NCBI GenBank assembly: GCA_001314805.1
Contig: LJSY01000023.1
Coordinates: 1-62,871, forward strand
Length of the DNA: 62,871 nt
DNA from: Rhodobacteraceae bacterium HLUCCO18
GTDB lineage: Bacteria > Pseudomonadota > Alphaproteobacteria > Rhodobacterales > Rhodobacteraceae
Direction of reading: 5' to 3'
Position numbers and translations under genes: made by a program. A model generated the notes under the pieces. It worked only from the letters and a program-made list of their open reading frames with translations. It was not told the origin of the DNA and did not search any database. Positions 8,839 to 19,140 of the stretch are shown here, piece by piece. The stretch's first letter is position 1. Each line of letters opens with the position of its first letter.

Positions 8839-10134
8839 TCAGAGGTTGGGGTAGACCGGGAATTTCCGGCAGAGGTCGATGACTTCCGCCGCCACCTTGG
8901 CTTCGGTCGCGCCGTTGCCGTCCTCACCATCACCCGCGAGGCCTTCGACCACCTCGACGATCCAGTCGCCGATCTGGCGGAACTCCGTCTCGCCGAAGCC
9001 GCGCGTGGTGCCGGCGGGCGAGCCGAGGCGCACGCCGCTGGTGATCGTGGGCTTCTCGGTATCGAAGGGGATGCCGTTCTTGTTGCAGGTGATGTGCGCG
9101 CGGCCCAGCGCCTTTTCGGTCGCGTTGCCCTTCACGCCCTTGGGGCGCAGGTCCACCAGCATCAGGTGCGTGTCGGTGCCGCCGGTGACGATGTCGAGCC
9201 CGCCCTTCATGAGCTGATCGGCCAGCGCCTGCGCATTGGCGATGACCTGTGCCTGGTAGTCCTTGAACTCGGGGCGCAGCGCCTCGCCGAAGGCCACGGC
9301 CTTGGCGGCGATGACGTGCATCAGCGGCCCGCCCTGGATGCCGGGGAAGATGGCGGAGTTGAACTTCTTGGCCAGCGCCTCGTCATTCGTGAGGATCATG
9401 CCGCCACGGGGACCGCGCAGGGTCTTGTGGGTCGTGGTGGTCGCCGCATGCGCATGCGGGAAAGGGGAGGGATAGTGGCCCGAGGCGACGAGCCCCGCGA
9501 AATGGGCCATGTCCACAAGCAGCCAGGCGCCCACGCTGTCGGCGATCTCGCGCATCTTGGCGAAATCGATGATCCGCGGAATGGCCGATCCGCCGGCGAT
9601 GATCATCTTCGGCTTGTGTTCGGCGGTCAGCTCCGCGATCTGGTCGTAATCGACCTCGAGGTCCTGCTGGCGCACGCCGTACTGGATTGCGTTGAACCAT
9701 TTGCCGGACTGGTTGGGCTTGGCGCCATGTGTCAGGTGCCCGCCCGCGTCGAGGCTCATGCCGAGGATCGTGTCGCCCGGCTGAAGCAGCGCCTGGAACA
9801 CGCCCTGGTTGGCCTGGCTGCCCGAGTTGGGCTGCACGTTGGCGAACGCCACCCCGAAAAGCGCCTTGGCCCGGTCGATGGCGAGGTTCTCGGCGATATC
9901 GACATACTCGCATCCACCGTAGTAGCGGCGGCCGGGATAGCCCTCGGCGTATTTGTTCGTCATGACCGACCCCTGGGCGGCCATCACGGCGGCGGAGACG
10001 ATGTTCTCCGAGGCGATCAGCTCGATCTCGTCGCGCTGGCGGCCGAGTTCCTTCTCGATGGCGGCGAAGATCGCGGGATCGCGAGATGAAAGGCTTTCGG
10101 TGAAGAAACCGGCATCGCGGTGGGGTGCGTTCAT
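8839..10134 (-). CDS. glyA: Serine hydroxymethyltransferase
   Basis: This PLP enzyme interconverts serine and glycine with tetrahydrofolate. The 431-residue protein carries the PLP-lysine motif [13 protein letters not shown] and early motifs LIASENIVS and [13 protein letters not shown]. The ATG at 10134 follows a strong GAGGAGGT and is preferred over an upstream in-frame ATG. It is divergent from nadK across a 206-base intergenic region in which I saw no clear riboswitch or repeat. Confidence 0.95.
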   Translation of the reverse strand: MNAPHRDAGFFTESLSSRDPAIFAAIEKELGRQRDEIELIASENIVSAAVMAAQGSVMTNKYAEGYPGRRYYGGCEYVDIAENLAIDRAKALFGVAFANVQPNSGSQANQGVFQALLQPGDTILGMSLDAGGHLTHGAKPNQSGKWFNAIQYGVRQQDLEVDYDQIAELTAEHKPKMIIAGGSAIPRIIDFAKMREIADSVGAWLLVDMAHFAGLVASGHYPSPFPHAHAATTTTHKTLRGPRGGMILTNDEALAKKFNSAIFPGIQGGPLMHVIAAKAVAFGEALRPEFKDYQAQVIANAQALADQLMKGGLDIVTGGTDTHLMLVDLRPKGVKGNATEKALGRAHITCNKNGIPFDTEKPTITSGVRLGSPAGTTRGFGETEFRQIGDWIVEVVEGLAGDGEDGNGATEAKVAAEVIDLCRKFPVYPNL

Positions 10135-10340
10135 GGCGTGACCTCCTCGGGCGCTGGGCAGCGTTTGGATCACGCATTTATGGCATTAGGCCCCCTCGGG
10201 AAAGGGCGGAAAGCGGCGCATGCGGTTTCGGGGGCGCCATCGGGGTGGCGGATCGGGGCGCATGTGGCCGATGCGGGATTGAGTTTCCGATGGGCGCGCG
10301 CGACAGTCGCGCCGGGACACCGACCACAGGAGGCACGCGC

Positions 10341-11108
10341 ATGCCCGCGGCCCGCAACATCGCCTTCATGGCATCCGACATGGAGCTCGCGCAGGAGGCG
10401 AAGGCGCGGCTGGAGGCGATGTACGGCCGCTACGCCCCGGCGGAGGCCGACGTGATCGTCGCGCTGGGGGGCGACGGGTTCATGCTGGCGACCCTGCACG
10501 CCACGCAGGCGATCGACGCGCCGGTCTACGGGATGAACCGTGGCACGGTCGGGTTCCTGATGAACGCCTATCGCGAGGACGACCTGATCGCCCGGCTGGA
10601 AGCAGCCGAGGAGGAGGTCATCAACCCGCTGCACATGTGGGCCGAACGGGTCGACGGCACCACCCACGAGGCGCTCGCCATCAACGAGGTCAGCCTGCTG
10701 CGCGCGGGTCCGCAGGCGGCCAAGCTGCGCATCTTCGTCGATGGCCGGCTGCGGATGGAGGAACTGGTCTGCGACGGGGCACTGGTGTGCACGCCCGCGG
10801 GCTCCACCGCCTACAACTACTCGGCCCACGGCCCGATCCTGCCCATCGGCGCGGATGTTCTGGCGGTGACGGCGGTCGCGGCTTTCCGGCCCAGGCGCTG
10901 GCGCGGGGCGCTCTTGCCCAAGACCGCCGTCGTGCGCTTCGAGGTGATCGAGCCGGAAAAGCGCCCGGTGATGGCCGATGCCGACAGCCGGTCGGTGCGT
11001 AACGTGGCGAAGGTCGAGATCCGCAGCGAGCCCGAGGTCGCACATCGCATCCTCTTCGATCCCGGTCACGGGCTGGAAGAGCGCCTGATCCGCGAACAGT
11101 TCGTGTAA
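10341..11108 (+). CDS. nadK: NAD kinase
   Basis: It phosphorylates NAD to NADP using ATP. The 255-residue protein has the family motifs [30 protein letters not shown] and [16 protein letters not shown]. The start has AGGAGG nine bases upstream. It precedes maeB, an NADP enzyme, by 70 bases; this may be a coincidence or a loose functional pairing. Confidence 0.95.
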   Translation: MPAARNIAFMASDMELAQEAKARLEAMYGRYAPAEADVIVALGGDGFMLATLHATQAIDAPVYGMNRGTVGFLMNAYREDDLIARLEAAEEEVINPLHMWAERVDGTTHEALAINEVSLLRAGPQAAKLRIFVDGRLRMEELVCDGALVCTPAGSTAYNYSAHGPILPIGADVLAVTAVAAFRPRRWRGALLPKTAVVRFEVIEPEKRPVMADADSRSVRNVAKVEIRSEPEVAHRILFDPGHGLEERLIREQFV

Positions 11109-11142
11109 GGCGATTTGGCCGCACTGGATGCCGTGCGAGGGA

Positions 11143-11160
11143 TGGTTTAGGGCTAAACCA
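11143..11160. promoter_or_regulatory. Inverted repeat before maeB
   Basis: TGGTTTAG, two bases, then CTAAACCA form an exact 8+8 inverted repeat 19 bases before the maeB start. It is too short on its own for a convincing terminator of nadK and could be an operator. No regulator is identified. Confidence 0.45.
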
Positions 11161-11178
11161 ATTTCGCGGGAGGGTGCC

Positions 11179-13458
11179 TTGAGCGACGAGAAATCCGACG
11201 GGTTGCGGGCCGCGGCCCTGTTCTACCACGAGTATCCCAAGCCCGGAAAACTCGAGATCCGGGCGACGAAGCCGCTGGCCAACGGGCGGGATCTGGCGCG
11301 GGCCTATTCGCCCGGCGTGGCCGAGGCGAGCCTTGAAATCAAGGCCGATCCACGCAACGCCGCCCGGTATACCGCGCGCGGCAACCTCGTCGCGGTGGTC
11401 TCCAACGGCACGGCCGTGCTCGGGCTCGGCAATATCGGCGCATTGGCCTCCAAGCCCGTGATGGAGGGCAAGGCGGTCCTGTTCAAGAAGTTCGCCGATA
11501 TCGACTGCTTCGACCTCGAGATCGACGAACCCGACCCCGAAAGGCTGGCCGAGATCGTCTGCGCGCTGGAGCCCAGCTTCGGCGCGATCAACCTCGAGGA
11601 CATCAAGGCGCCGGATTGCTTCATCGTCGAACGGATCTGCCGGGAACGCATGAACATCCCGGTCTTCCACGACGATCAGCACGGGACGGCGATCGTGGTC
11701 GGCGCCGCCGCCACCAACGCGCTCCGGATCGCCGGCAAGGCCTTCGAGGACGTCAAGGTCGTCTCGACCGGGGGCGGCGCGGCGGGGATCGCCTGCCTCA
11801 ACATGCTGCTGAAGCTGGGCGTGCGGCGTGAGAACGTCTATCTCTGCGACCTCGCGGGGCTCGTGCACGAGGGCCGGACCGAGGACATGACGCCGCAAAA
11901 GGCGGAATATGCGCAAGGCACCACGCCCGCGTCGCTGGACGAGGTGATCGAGGGCGCGGACCTGTTCCTCGGCCTTTCCGGGCCGGGCGTGCTGACCCCC
12001 GACATGGTCTCGCGCATGGCGGACAGGCCGATCGTCTTCGCGCTCGCCAACCCGACGCCGGAAATCCTGCCCGACCAGGTGCGGGAAGTCGCGCCGGATG
12101 CCATCATCGCCACGGGCCGCAGCGATTTCCCCAACCAGGTCAACAACGTCCTGTGTTTTCCCTTCATTTTCCGCGGCGCGCTGGACGTGGGCGCGACCGA
12201 AATCAACGACGCCATGCAGATCGCCTGCATCGAGGGGATCGCGGCGCTTGCGCGGGCCACGACAAGCGCCGAGGCCGCCGCCGCCTATCAGGGCGAGCAG
12301 CTGACCTTCGGGCCCGACTACCTGATCCCCAAACCCTTCGATCCGCGCCTCATGGCGGTTGTGGCCAGTGCCGTCGCCGAGGCCGCCATCGCCTCGGGCG
12401 TGGCCACACGGCCGCTCGACGATCTCGAGGCCTACAAGGCGCGGCTGAACCAGGCCGTGTTCAAATCCGCTCTGATCATGCGCCCCGTGTTCGAGGCCGC
12501 GGCCACCACCACGCGCCGCATCGTCTTCGCCGAAGGGGAGGACGAGCGTGTGCTGCGTGCCGCGCAGGCCATTCTGGAGGAGACCACGGACACTCCCATC
12601 CTGATCGGCCGTCCCGAGGTGATCGAACAGCGGGCCGAGCGGGCCGGTTTGACGATCCGCCCGGCGGTCGATTTCGAACTGGTGAATCCCGAAAGCGACC
12701 CGCGTTATCGCGACTACTGGAGCACCTATCATTCGGTGATGGAGCGGCGTGGCGTGACGCCGGACCTGGCCCGCGCGATCATGCGCACCAACACCACCGC
12801 CATCGGCGCGGTCATGGTCTACCGGGACGAGGCCGATTCCATGATCTGCGGCACCTTCGGCCAGTACCTTTGGCACTTGAACTACGTCCGCCAACTCCTT
12901 GGAACACAGAAACTTCATCCCGTTGGCGCGCTGAGCCTGATGATCCTCGAGGACGGGCCGCTCTTCATCGCGGACACGCATATCCACGCCCAGCCCAGCC
13001 CCGACGAGATCGCCGAGACGGTGATCGCCACGGCGCGCCACATGAAGCGTTTCGGGGTGGAGCCCAACATCGCGCTGTGTTCGGGCAGCCAGTTCGGCAA
13101 TCTCGACAGCGACAGCGGGCGGCGCATGCGGGCCGCGCTGGAAATCCTGGAGATGCAGGAGTGCAGCTTTGCCTACGAGGGCGAGATGAATGTCGACAGC
13201 GCGCTCGACCCCGAGCTGCGGGCCCGCATCTTCCCCAACTCGCGACTTCAGGGCACGGCCAACGCGCTGGTCTTCGCCTCGACCGACGCGGCAGGAGCTG
13301 CGCGCAACATCCTGAAGATGCGGGGAAATGGCCTCGAGGTCGGCCCGATCCTGATGGGCATGGGCAACCGCGCCCATATCGTGACGCCGGCGATCACGGC
13401 GCGGGGCTTGCTGAACATCGCGGCGCTCGCCGGAACACCGGTCAGCCTTTACGGCTGA
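11179..13458 (+). CDS. maeB: NADP-dependent malic enzyme with phosphotransacetylase-like domain
   Basis: It decarboxylates malate to pyruvate, feeding gluconeogenesis and NADPH supply. A TTG start at 11179 is preferred because GGGAGGG lies just upstream and the protein then begins at the normal family position. Of 759 residues, the first 430 are malic enzyme ([30 protein letters not shown], and a Rossmann [10 protein letters not shown]), and the rest is the PTA-like domain typical of MaeB ([15 protein letters not shown]). That domain is usually regulatory, not catalytic. Confidence 0.93.
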   Translation: MSDEKSDGLRAAALFYHEYPKPGKLEIRATKPLANGRDLARAYSPGVAEASLEIKADPRNAARYTARGNLVAVVSNGTAVLGLGNIGALASKPVMEGKAVLFKKFADIDCFDLEIDEPDPERLAEIVCALEPSFGAINLEDIKAPDCFIVERICRERMNIPVFHDDQHGTAIVVGAAATNALRIAGKAFEDVKVVSTGGGAAGIACLNMLLKLGVRRENVYLCDLAGLVHEGRTEDMTPQKAEYAQGTTPASLDEVIEGADLFLGLSGPGVLTPDMVSRMADRPIVFALANPTPEILPDQVREVAPDAIIATGRSDFPNQVNNVLCFPFIFRGALDVGATEINDAMQIACIEGIAALARATTSAEAAAAYQGEQLTFGPDYLIPKPFDPRLMAVVASAVAEAAIASGVATRPLDDLEAYKARLNQAVFKSALIMRPVFEAAATTTRRIVFAEGEDERVLRAAQAILEETTDTPILIGRPEVIEQRAERAGLTIRPAVDFELVNPESDPRYRDYWSTYHSVMERRGVTPDLARAIMRTNTTAIGAVMVYRDEADSMICGTFGQYLWHLNYVRQLLGTQKLHPVGALSLMILEDGPLFIADTHIHAQPSPDEIAETVIATARHMKRFGVEPNIALCSGSQFGNLDSDSGRRMRAALEILEMQECSFAYEGEMNVDSALDPELRARIFPNSRLQGTANALVFASTDAAGAARNILKMRGNGLEVGPILMGMGNRAHIVTPAITARGLLNIAALAGTPVSLYG

Positions 13459-13499
13459 AACTGTCGGGAAAACTGCGCCCGGGCCCCGGAAGGGCCAAT

Positions 13500-13527
13500 C
13501 TCCGCGCCGGGGTGATCCGGCGCGGAG
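13500..13527. terminator. GC-rich hairpin after maeB
   Basis: CTCCGCGCCGG, a six-base loop and CCGGCGCGGAG make an 11-bp stem 42 bases after the maeB stop. There is no long T-run on the plus strand. It also lies just downstream of the tiny minus-strand ORF, so it may act in both directions. Confidence 0.6.
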
Positions 13528-13538
13528 CGTTCATGTTG

Positions 13539-13595
13539 TTACTTGCCGGGCTTGCCGCCGCCGGCTTTCTTCGGGGACGCTTTCTTGTCTCCCAT
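13539..13595 (-). CDS. Possible 18-residue basic microprotein
   Basis: ATG 13595 opens an 18-codon frame reading MGDKKASPKKAGGGKPGK and ending in TAA just before the maeB-side hairpin. The product is lysine- and glycine-rich and very basic. A GGAG lies 11 bases upstream. It is intergenic and does not overlap a recognised gene. At this length chance cannot be excluded. Confidence 0.3.
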   Translation of the reverse strand: MGDKKASPKKAGGGKPGK

Positions 13596-13764
13596 GGCCG
13601 TGCTTGCTCCATGCTCGGACGGGCCCCATGCCCGCCCGGCCGATAGGAATCCGAGCGCCTTTTTCCCGAGTCGTGCAAGTATGCTGACGGTTGTTGCAAG
13701 TCATGTGATCGACTTGCGGCGGCCCGGGGCCGCTGCCTGCGGCAATGTCACCTAATTGCGCCAG

Positions 13765-13783
13765 CCTATCGCTGGGCGATAGG
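13765..13783. promoter_or_regulatory. Hairpin or operator upstream of prpE
   Basis: CCTATCGC, TGG, GCGATAGG form a perfect 8-bp inverted repeat 33 bases before the prpE start. It is flanked on both sides by AATTGCGC-like sequence, so direct repeats enclose the inverted repeat. This resembles a regulator site in the leader or promoter; the regulator is unknown. Confidence 0.5.
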
Positions 13784-13815
13784 AAATTGCGCGACCAAGG
13801 GAAGGGACAGCCAAG

Positions 13816-15714
13816 ATGGGATATGCCGAGGTATATCAGGCGGCCAAGGCCGATCCGAATGCGTTCTGGATGGAGGCGGCGAAGGGCATCGACTGGGACG
13901 AGCCGCCCTCGAAGGCGCTTTTCGACGAAAACGCCCCCCTTTACGAGTGGTACGCCGACGGGCGTCTGAACGGTTGCTGGAACGCGGTCGACCGTCACGT
14001 GCAGGCCGGTCACGGCGACCGGGTGGCGATCATCCATGACAGCCCGCTGACCGGCACCACGCACAAGATCACTTACAAGGAGTTGCAGGACCGCGTCGCG
14101 TCTCTGGCCGGTGCGCTGAAGGCGAAAGGCGTGGAAAAGGGAGATCGCGTCATCATCTACATGCCGATGGTGCCCGAGGCGCTGGAGGCGATGCTTGCCT
14201 GCGCGCGTCTGGGTGCGATCCATTCGGTGGTCTTCGGCGGTTTCGCGGCGAATGAACTGGCCGTGCGCATAGACGATTGCACGCCCAAATGCATCATCGC
14301 CGCCTCCTGCGGGATCGAGCCGGGGCGCGTGGTGCATTACAAGCCGCTGCTCGACGGGGCGCTTGCGCTTGCCGACCACGAACCCGAGTTCTGCGTGATC
14401 TTCCAGCGCGAACAGGAGGTCGCGCATCTGGAGGAGGGGCGCGATGTCGACTGGCATGCGTTCCAGTACGGCGTGGCGCCTGCGCCCTGCGTCCCGGTGG
14501 AGGGCAACCACCCGGCCTATATCCTCTACACCTCCGGCACGACCGGCCAGCCCAAGGGCGTGGTGCGTCACACCGCAGGCCACCTCGTCGCGCTCAACTG
14601 GTCGATGCGAAACCTCTACGACATGAACCCCGGAGAGGTCTTCTGGGCCGCCTCGGACGTGGGCTGGGTCGTGGGCCATTCCTACATCTGCTACGGGCCG
14701 TTGACCTTCGGCTGCACCACTGTCGTTTTCGAGGGCAAACCCGTGGGCACGCCGGATGCCGGCACCTTCTGGCGCGTGATCGAGGATCACGGGGTCAAGT
14801 GCCTGTTCACAGCGCCCACGGCCTTTCGCGCGATCAAGCGCGACGATCCGGGCGGGGCGCTGGTGGGCGACTATGACCTCTCGTCGCTCGAAACCCTGTT
14901 CCTCGCGGGCGAACGCGCCGATCCCGACACGATCGAATGGGCGCAGGCGCAACTCGGCGTGCCGGTGATCGACCATTGGTGGCAGACGGAAACCGGCTGG
15001 GCCATCGCCGGCAACCCGCTTGGGATCGAGAAGCTCCCCGTAAAGATCGGCTCCCCCTCGGTCGCGATGCCCGGCTACGACGTTCAGATCCTCGACGAGG
15101 GCGGGCATCCGCTGAAGCCGGGGACGCTTGGCGCCATCGCGGTAAAGCTGCCGCTGCCCCCGGGCACGCTGCCCACGCTCTGGCAGGCTGAGGAGCGGTA
15201 CCGCAAATCCTACCTCAGCCATTTCCCCGGCTATTACGAGACGGGCGATGCCGGGATGATCGACGAAGACGGTTATCTCTACATCATGGCGCGCACCGAC
15301 GACGTGATCAACGTGGCGGGCCACCGTCTGTCGACCGGCGGCATGGAAGAGGTTCTGGCCGCGCATCCGGAGGTGGCCGAATGCGCCGTGATCGGAGTGT
15401 CCGATCCGCTCAAGGGGCAGTTGCCGATGGGGTTCCTGTGTCTCAACAAAGGCGTCGACACACCCGCCGAGGAGATCGTGAAGGACTGCGTGAAACTGGT
15501 GCGTGACAGGATCGGCCCTGTGGCCGCCTTCAAGCTTGCCGTGGTGGTGAATCGGTTGCCCAAGACGCGCTCGGGCAAGATCCTGCGCGCGACCATGGTC
15601 AAGATCGCGGATGGCGAGGACTACAAGATGCCCGCCACGATCGACGACCCCGCGATCCTCGACGAGATCGCGGAGGCGGTGAAGTCGCTGGGCTACGGGG
15701 CGGCGCGGGGCTGA
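13816..15714 (+). CDS. prpE: Propionyl-CoA synthetase (acyl-CoA synthetase family)
   Basis: It activates propionate to propionyl-CoA through an acyl-adenylate. The 632-residue protein has the AMP-binding motif YILYTSGTTGQPKG, HWWQTETGW, YYETGDAG and the C-terminal lysine motif RSGKILRATM. Overall sequence fits PrpE more closely than acetyl-CoA synthetase (ends in the SLGYG region and contains VVRHTAGH). AAGGGACAG precedes the ATG. It stands alone, with an inverted repeat in its promoter region. Confidence 0.9.
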   Translation: MGYAEVYQAAKADPNAFWMEAAKGIDWDEPPSKALFDENAPLYEWYADGRLNGCWNAVDRHVQAGHGDRVAIIHDSPLTGTTHKITYKELQDRVASLAGALKAKGVEKGDRVIIYMPMVPEALEAMLACARLGAIHSVVFGGFAANELAVRIDDCTPKCIIAASCGIEPGRVVHYKPLLDGALALADHEPEFCVIFQREQEVAHLEEGRDVDWHAFQYGVAPAPCVPVEGNHPAYILYTSGTTGQPKGVVRHTAGHLVALNWSMRNLYDMNPGEVFWAASDVGWVVGHSYICYGPLTFGCTTVVFEGKPVGTPDAGTFWRVIEDHGVKCLFTAPTAFRAIKRDDPGGALVGDYDLSSLETLFLAGERADPDTIEWAQAQLGVPVIDHWWQTETGWAIAGNPLGIEKLPVKIGSPSVAMPGYDVQILDEGGHPLKPGTLGAIAVKLPLPPGTLPTLWQAEERYRKSYLSHFPGYYETGDAGMIDEDGYLYIMARTDDVINVAGHRLSTGGMEEVLAAHPEVAECAVIGVSDPLKGQLPMGFLCLNKGVDTPAEEIVKDCVKLVRDRIGPVAAFKLAVVVNRLPKTRSGKILRATMVKIADGEDYKMPATIDDPAILDEIAEAVKSLGYGAARG

Positions 15715-15798
15715 GGCCCTCTTGCCGGCGCCCACTTGGCACCACGCGCGGCGCGGTGCTAGCCTCGCGATGACATGTGGCCGCGCGAGGGGTGTGGC

Positions 15799-17334
15799 AT
15801 GGACGACCGAAGCCGGACGGAGACCACTCGCGGCGGCGGACCGCCCGCCACCGATGAGACCGCGCGCTTTGTCGAGACGTTGCAGCGCTTCGGGCATGAC
15901 ATGCGGGCGGCGGTGTCGGATGTCGTCGGGGGCCTTCGCCTCGTCGATCTGGAACGGCTCGACCCCGAGACACGCACGCAGCTGGAACGCGTCGCGGCGG
16001 CGGGCGATGCGCTGGCCTCGCTGGTGGAATCCGCACTTCTGATCGCATCCGGTCCCGCCGCGGAAGACCGCGCCGCGAACGGCGTGTCGCTCGGCAGCCT
16101 GCTGGAGCACTGGCGCAAACGCTGGACCGGCCACGCACGTGAGAATGGCGTCGGCTTCGAGATGGTCGTCGATGCGGACCCGGGCCTGAGCCTTCTGGTC
16201 TTGCGCATGACGGTCGAGCGTATCGTTTCGAACCTGATCGCGAACGCGTTCGACCACGCGTCCGGGTCCGACGTCCGGCTCAGCGTAAGGTTGGATGACG
16301 ATGCGGCGCTCGTTTTCGAGGTGGCCGATGGCGGGCCTGGGTTCAATCCCGCAGCGCCGCCGGTTGTGTCCCCGAGGGAGGGCCACGGTCTCGGCCTGAA
16401 GATCGCGGAGGAGCTGTCGGAACAGCTCGGCGCCACGGTCCGGATCGGACGCGGCCCGCCACTGGGCGGCGCGGTGGTTCAGCTGGTCCTGCCGCCGGGC
16501 CTGATCGTCGGCGACGGGCCCGTCCGGCGACAGGACGACACATGGCCGGACCTGTCGCAGGTCGAAATCCTCGTGGCCGAGGACAATCTCACCAACCAGG
16601 CCATCCTGCGCGGCATGCTGGAACAACTGGGCGCGCGGCCGGTCTTCACCTCGAACGGGGCCGAGGCGCTGGAGGCGCTGGAACAGATGCGCTTCGACAT
16701 CGCGCTGATCGATATCGAGATGCCGCTTCTGTCGGGGCTCGAGGTCATGCGCGCGGTGCGGGCGCGCGCCGATGCGGCAGCGACGATGCCGCTCGTGGCG
16801 CTGACGGCCTACGTGCTGCGCGACAACCGCGAGGCGATCTATACCGCAGGCGCCGACGGGATCATCGGCAAGCCCGTGTCCTCGACCGAGGAATTCGGCC
16901 GCACGATCCTGCGCTATGCCGGCCGGCCCGCGGGGCTGCCGGAGCCCGAGGACGTGCTGGCCGCCGGTGCCGGGGATCCGGCTTTCGGCGTGAAGATGGA
17001 CGAGGCGCGGCTTGACGAGTTGCTGGCGGTCGCGGGCGAGGACGGCGCGCGCGAGCTTCTGGATCGGCTGAGCGATGACCTTTGCGCCCTGCGCGACAGG
17101 CTGGATGCGGGCATCGCTGCGCGCTCCGTGCCGATCATCCGCGAGCAGACCCATATCCTCGTGGCGATCTCGGGCGCGGTGGGTGCGGACCGCCTCTGCC
17201 GCTTGTCGGAGGTGCTCAACATCGCCGCCAAGCGCCGCAGGATCGACGACCTTGCGGCGCTCCATGCCCCGTGCCGCGACGATCTCGACGACCTGATCGC
17301 GCTGATCGCCATGCGGGCGGCGACACGGGGCTGA
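15799..17334 (+). CDS. Hybrid histidine kinase with receiver and Hpt-like domains
   Basis: A 511-residue cytosolic protein without membrane segments. The phospho-accepting histidine is likely H33 (FGHDMRAAV). The ATPase domain has NLIANAFDHAS, DGGPGF and GHGLGLKI. A receiver domain follows (VAEDNLTNQ, phospho-Asp in LIDIEMP, ALTAY, GKP). The C-terminal helical part ends with an Hpt-like THILVAISGAVGA. So three phosphorelay modules lie on one chain. There is no sensory domain, so input probably comes from a partner. The partner and output are not encoded next to it. Confidence 0.85.
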   Translation: MDDRSRTETTRGGGPPATDETARFVETLQRFGHDMRAAVSDVVGGLRLVDLERLDPETRTQLERVAAAGDALASLVESALLIASGPAAEDRAANGVSLGSLLEHWRKRWTGHARENGVGFEMVVDADPGLSLLVLRMTVERIVSNLIANAFDHASGSDVRLSVRLDDDAALVFEVADGGPGFNPAAPPVVSPREGHGLGLKIAEELSEQLGATVRIGRGPPLGGAVVQLVLPPGLIVGDGPVRRQDDTWPDLSQVEILVAEDNLTNQAILRGMLEQLGARPVFTSNGAEALEALEQMRFDIALIDIEMPLLSGLEVMRAVRARADAAATMPLVALTAYVLRDNREAIYTAGADGIIGKPVSSTEEFGRTILRYAGRPAGLPEPEDVLAAGAGDPAFGVKMDEARLDELLAVAGEDGARELLDRLSDDLCALRDRLDAGIAARSVPIIREQTHILVAISGAVGADRLCRLSEVLNIAAKRRRIDDLAALHAPCRDDLDDLIALIAMRAATRG

Positions 17335-17416
17335 GTGTCCGCGCGGCCTTGCGCTCGACCGGGCGCCGGACCAGACTGCCCTTCAACGCAAGTCTGATGG
17401 ATGGACCTCTCCGAAC

Positions 17417-17830
17417 ATGTCCGATGACCTTATCGCCGCCGCAGACATGGTCCGTGCCCGGGCCTACGCGCCCTATTCCGGCTTTCAGGTGGGGGCCGCG
17501 ATCCGGAGCGCAAGCGGCGCGATCCATCTGGGCTGCAACGTCGAGAACGTGGCCTACCCCGAAGGCACCTGCGCCGAGGCGGGTGCGATCGCCGCGATGA
17601 TCGCTGCCGGCGACAGCGAAATCGTGGAGGTTGCCGTGATCGCGGATGGCTCCGCCCCGGTGCCGCCCTGCGGCGGTTGTCGCCAGAAGCTGGCGGAATT
17701 CGCGGGCGAGGGCGTGCCGGTGACAATGGCCACCGTCGATGGACAGACCCTGCGGAGCACCGTGGGCGCGCTGTTGCCCGGCCGTTTCGGCGCGGATCAC
17801 ATGGACCGCGCCGCGCCGGGGGCGCCATGA
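17417..17830 (+). CDS. cdd: Cytidine deaminase
   Basis: It converts cytidine and deoxycytidine to uridine forms. The 137-residue protein is of the small tetrameric type, with CAEAGAI carrying the zinc cysteine and catalytic glutamate and PPCGGCRQ carrying the two other zinc cysteines. It is the first gene of a nucleoside salvage operon; its TGA overlaps the deoA ATG by four bases. Confidence 0.95.
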   Translation: MSDDLIAAADMVRARAYAPYSGFQVGAAIRSASGAIHLGCNVENVAYPEGTCAEAGAIAAMIAAGDSEIVEVAVIADGSAPVPPCGGCRQKLAEFAGEGVPVTMATVDGQTLRSTVGALLPGRFGADHMDRAAPGAP

Positions 17831-19140
17831 CGGTGACGGCGCGCGGCATCCTCGCCAAGCTGCGCGACGGAGACCGCCCGACCGAGGCGGAGCTGTTCTG
17901 GTTCGCCGAGGGCCTCGCCACCGGCGAGGTGACCGACAGTCAGGCAGGTGCCTTTGCGATGGCCGTCTGCACGCGGGGCCTCGGCCTGGAGGGTCGGGTG
18001 CAGCTGACGAACGCGATGCTGACCTCGGGCGACGTGTTGAAATGGGATCTCGACGGCCCGGTGCTCGACAAGCATTCCACCGGTGGGGTGGGGGATTGCG
18101 TCTCGCTTCTGCTCGCCCCTGCGCTGGCGGTGTGCGGGGCCTATGTGCCGATGATCTCGGGGCGTGGCTTGGGCCACACGGGTGGCACGCTCGACAAGCT
18201 CGAGGCGATCCCGGGCTACCGCACGCAGGTCAAGGTCGAGGATCTGCAGGAAATCGTGGCCGATATCGGCTGCGCCATCGTCGGCGCCACGGCCGATATC
18301 GCGCCCGCCGACCGGCGGCTTTATGCTGTGCGCGATGTGACCGGGACGGTGGAGAGCATCGACCTGATCACCGCGTCGATCCTGTCCAAGAAGCTGGCCG
18401 CCGGACTCGAGGCGCTGGTGCTCGACGTCAAGGTGGGAACCGGCGCCTTCATGGCCGCGCCGCAGGACGCGCTGGCGCTGGCCGAGGCGCTGGTGACCAC
18501 GGCGCAGGGCGCGGGTTGCATGACCTCGGCGCTGGTGACCGACATGAACCAGCCGCTCGCGCGCTCCGCCGGCAACGCGCTGGAGGTGATCGAGGTGATG
18601 GAAGCGCTGACCGATGGCGACATGACCTCCGACCTGATGCGCGTGACCGTGGCGCTGGGCGGCGAGGTTCTGGCGCTGGGCGGGCTGGCCGCCGACGCCG
18701 CCGATGGCGAAGGCCGGATCCAGCGCGCCTTCGCCTCGGGTCAGGCCGCCGAGACCTTCGGCGAAATGGTGGCCGAACTGGGCGGGCCCGCCGATTTCGT
18801 GGACCGCTGGCGCGACCGGCTTCCGGCGGCGAAGGTCATGGTCGACATTCATCCCGGCGAGACCGGGTATGTCGCGGCCATCGATGCGCGCGCGCTGGGC
18901 GAGGCGGTGGTGCGGCTGGGCGGCGGGCGGCTGAAGCAGGACGACCGCCTCGACCTCGCCGTGGGGCTCAGCGATGTGGCGCGGATCGGACAGGCGGTCG
19001 ACGGGGAGGCGCCGCTCCTGCGTATTCATGCCGCCAGCGAAGAGGCCGCACGCGCCGTGGCAGGGCCCTTGCGCGCCGCCTTCACGCTTTCGGATGCCGA
19101 GGTCACGCCGCCGCCCCTGATCCACGAAAGGATCGCCTGA
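17827..19140 (+). CDS. deoA: Thymidine phosphorylase
   Basis: It splits thymidine (and deoxyuridine) with phosphate to base and deoxyribose 1-phosphate. The 437-residue protein has the family signature KHSTGGVGD and the SGRGLGHTGGTLDKLE segment. The start overlaps cdd by ATGA, implying coupled translation, and it ends one base into deoB. Its product deoxyribose 1-phosphate is the substrate of the next gene. Confidence 0.95.
   Translation: MTVTARGILAKLRDGDRPTEAELFWFAEGLATGEVTDSQAGAFAMAVCTRGLGLEGRVQLTNAMLTSGDVLKWDLDGPVLDKHSTGGVGDCVSLLLAPALAVCGAYVPMISGRGLGHTGGTLDKLEAIPGYRTQVKVEDLQEIVADIGCAIVGATADIAPADRRLYAVRDVTGTVESIDLITASILSKKLAAGLEALVLDVKVGTGAFMAAPQDALALAEALVTTAQGAGCMTSALVTDMNQPLARSAGNALEVIEVMEALTDGDMTSDLMRVTVALGGEVLALGGLAADAADGEGRIQRAFASGQAAETFGEMVAELGGPADFVDRWRDRLPAAKVMVDIHPGETGYVAAIDARALGEAVVRLGGGRLKQDDRLDLAVGLSDVARIGQAVDGEAPLLRIHAASEEAARAVAGPLRAAFTLSDAEVTPPPLIHERIA

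Noticed and set aside
10135-10340. Riboswitch between glyA and nadK
   Set aside because: No conserved glycine or SAH riboswitch core was seen; only ordinary intergenic sequence.
10690-13377. Long minus-strand frame opposite nadK and maeB
   Set aside because: It covers two genes with clear motifs on the other strand and has no own motif or start site.
13531-17265. 1244-codon minus-strand frame opposite prpE and the hybrid kinase
   Set aside because: No domain similarity; amino acid composition is that of a reverse-strand shadow.
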